Both the position numbers and the translations under genes were made by a program. Source: Kaistia hirudinis (GTDB lineage: Bacteria; Pseudomonadota; Alphaproteobacteria; Rhizobiales; Kaistiaceae). From it: a stretch of 64,000 bases of DNA. Position 1 is the stretch's first letter; each line of letters starts with the position of its first letter. The stretch is from contig NZ_JACIDS010000002.1 in assembly GCF_014196455.1 (NCBI RefSeq), positions 984,640 to 1,048,639 on the forward strand, read 5' to 3'. The notes beneath the pieces were generated by a model. The model was not told the origin of the DNA and searched no databases. It worked only from the letters and a program-made list of their open reading frames with translations. Shown in pieces: positions 63,416-64,000 of this stretch.

Positions 63416-63590
63416 CGGATGGCCTCGTGTCTTGATCAGATCACTTTATCAATGCGTCAAACGAGATGAGCATTTCGAAACAGTGGCTGGACCTCGATCT
63501 TGTGGGGCGATCGGAATCGGGCGGATTTCATTCGTTCATCCCGCCGCGTAAGTCCGGCGCGGCGACCGGGCGCGAGGGGGCGCGTCGGGA

Positions 63591-63617
63591 ACATGGCGGC
63601 TCGCGCCTCCGCCATGT
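63591..63617. other. Hairpin between gmd and AP-like gene
   Basis: ACATGGCGG / CCGCCATGT, 9-bp perfect arms, 9-nt loop, within the 291-bp gap 63416-63706. No T-run on either strand. The gap also holds TTGAT...ATCAA near 63432-63453, close to the AP-like gene start; no small gene seen. Confidence 0.4.
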
Positions 63618-63706
63618 CGTGGGGTTGGTGCGCAATCCCGCCGCGGCACCGCCTCGCTGCGAAGCCGGTGGCTCCGTTGGGGCAGGGTGAGCGGGGGATC
63701 GCGCCG

Positions 63707-64000
63707 TTACGCATTATGCAGGACCGGGGCGTTGGCCATGATGAGGAGATCGGCGGCCATCATGTCCTTGACGAGGCCGTCGATGCCGGTCTCGTGCTTC
63801 CAGCCGAGCTTGGCGTGCGCCTTGGCCGGGTCGCCGATCAGAAGGTCCACCTCGGTCGGGCGGAAATAGCGCGGGTCGATCTCGACCAGAACCTTGCCCG
63901 TCTTCGTGCAGACGCCCTTCTCCTCGACGCCGACGCCCTTCCATTCGAGCGTCGTGCCGACTTCCGCGAACGCCTTCTCGACGAAGGAGCGCACCGTGTG
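63707..64000 (-). CDS. gmd: GDP-mannose 4,6-dehydratase, C-terminal part (cut by window end)
   Basis: Only the last ~98 codons are in the window; the frame stays open to position 64000 (HTVRSFVEKAFAEVG at the edge). The C-terminus matches GMD: VEIDPRYFRPTEVDLLIGDP and KAHAKLGWKHETGIDGLVKDM. GMD makes GDP-4-keto-6-deoxy-mannose, precursor of GDP-fucose and GDP-rhamnose, consistent with deoxyhexose in the polysaccharide made by this cluster. Confidence 0.93.
   Translation of the reverse strand, partial: HTVRSFVEKAFAEVGTTLEWKGVGVEEKGVCTKTGKVLVEIDPRYFRPTEVDLLIGDPAKAHAKLGWKHETGIDGLVKDMMAADLLIMANAPVLHNA

Noticed and set aside
1..64000. CRISPR arrays, insertion sequences or prophage structural genes
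   Set aside because: No regularly spaced repeats, transposase motifs or phage structural proteins were found on reading both strands.

Overview
The window is high-GC chromosomal DNA from an alphaproteobacterium, most likely of the order Hyphomicrobiales (Rhizobiales). Several things point there: the core block purN-purM / AI-2E-type permease / hdaA / ppk / ppx / rnd / aspS, an Omp25/31-type outer-membrane protein, DUF2076 and ExoD genes, and an initiator tRNA with an A29-U41 pair. The genus cannot be fixed from the sequence. The left end closes just after a complete gene. The right end cuts through gmd.

Layout. 0-4.5 kb: EAL phosphodiesterase, uvrC and an SDR gene on the minus strand. 4.8-9.6 kb: outer-membrane beta-barrel protein, RibD-like reductase, SMR efflux pump, then a minus-strand run of inositol-phosphatase-like protein, GST, secreted RNase T2 and a small secreted partner. 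9.8-17.5 kb: a glutathionyl-hydroquinone-reductase-like gene and rlmJ bracket three regulator-plus-enzyme modules (LysR/cupin, HxlR/hydrolase, TetR/SDR-AKR). Copies of the 3' ends of both bracketing genes separate the modules, so the stretch looks as if it grew by stacking alternative inserts at one junction. 17.7-19.6 kb: diguanylate cyclase and a DsbA-like protein. 19.7-21.5 kb: a lower-GC island with a HigB/Gp49-like toxin, a long XRE antitoxin-like protein and a third unknown gene, all overlapping. 21.9-24.8 kb: molybdopterin oxidoreductase and an SDR. 24.8-36.8 kb: the conserved housekeeping block, with a Popeye-like cyclic-nucleotide-binding membrane protein before aspS and the initiator tRNA after it.

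36.9-40.8 kb: aldo/keto reductase and MFS exporter divergent from a LysR gene, then an XRE-cupin regulator. 41.2-52.6 kb: a catabolic operon encoding a dipeptide-type ABC importer, an Ldh2-family dehydrogenase, hydantoinase/oxoprolinase subunits A and B and an M20 deacylase. Together they suggest import, ATP-dependent ring opening and hydrolysis of a cyclic amide or N-acyl/carbamoyl amino acid. 52.7-56.1 kb: ECF sigma/anti-sigma pair, BAX-inhibitor-1 protein, DUF2076 protein and ExoD. 56.1-64 kb: a minus-strand surface-polysaccharide cluster running gmd, an alkaline-phosphatase-fold-like protein, three glycosyltransferases, a WcaF-type acetyltransferase, an epimerase and an SGNH hydrolase.

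Main points of interest are the modular array at 10.7-16.7 kb, the three-gene toxin-antitoxin-like island, the variant initiator tRNA, the polysaccharide-locus protein with a degraded metal site, and several strong hairpins and paired palindromes in leaders. No CRISPR array, integrase, transposase or rRNA was seen.
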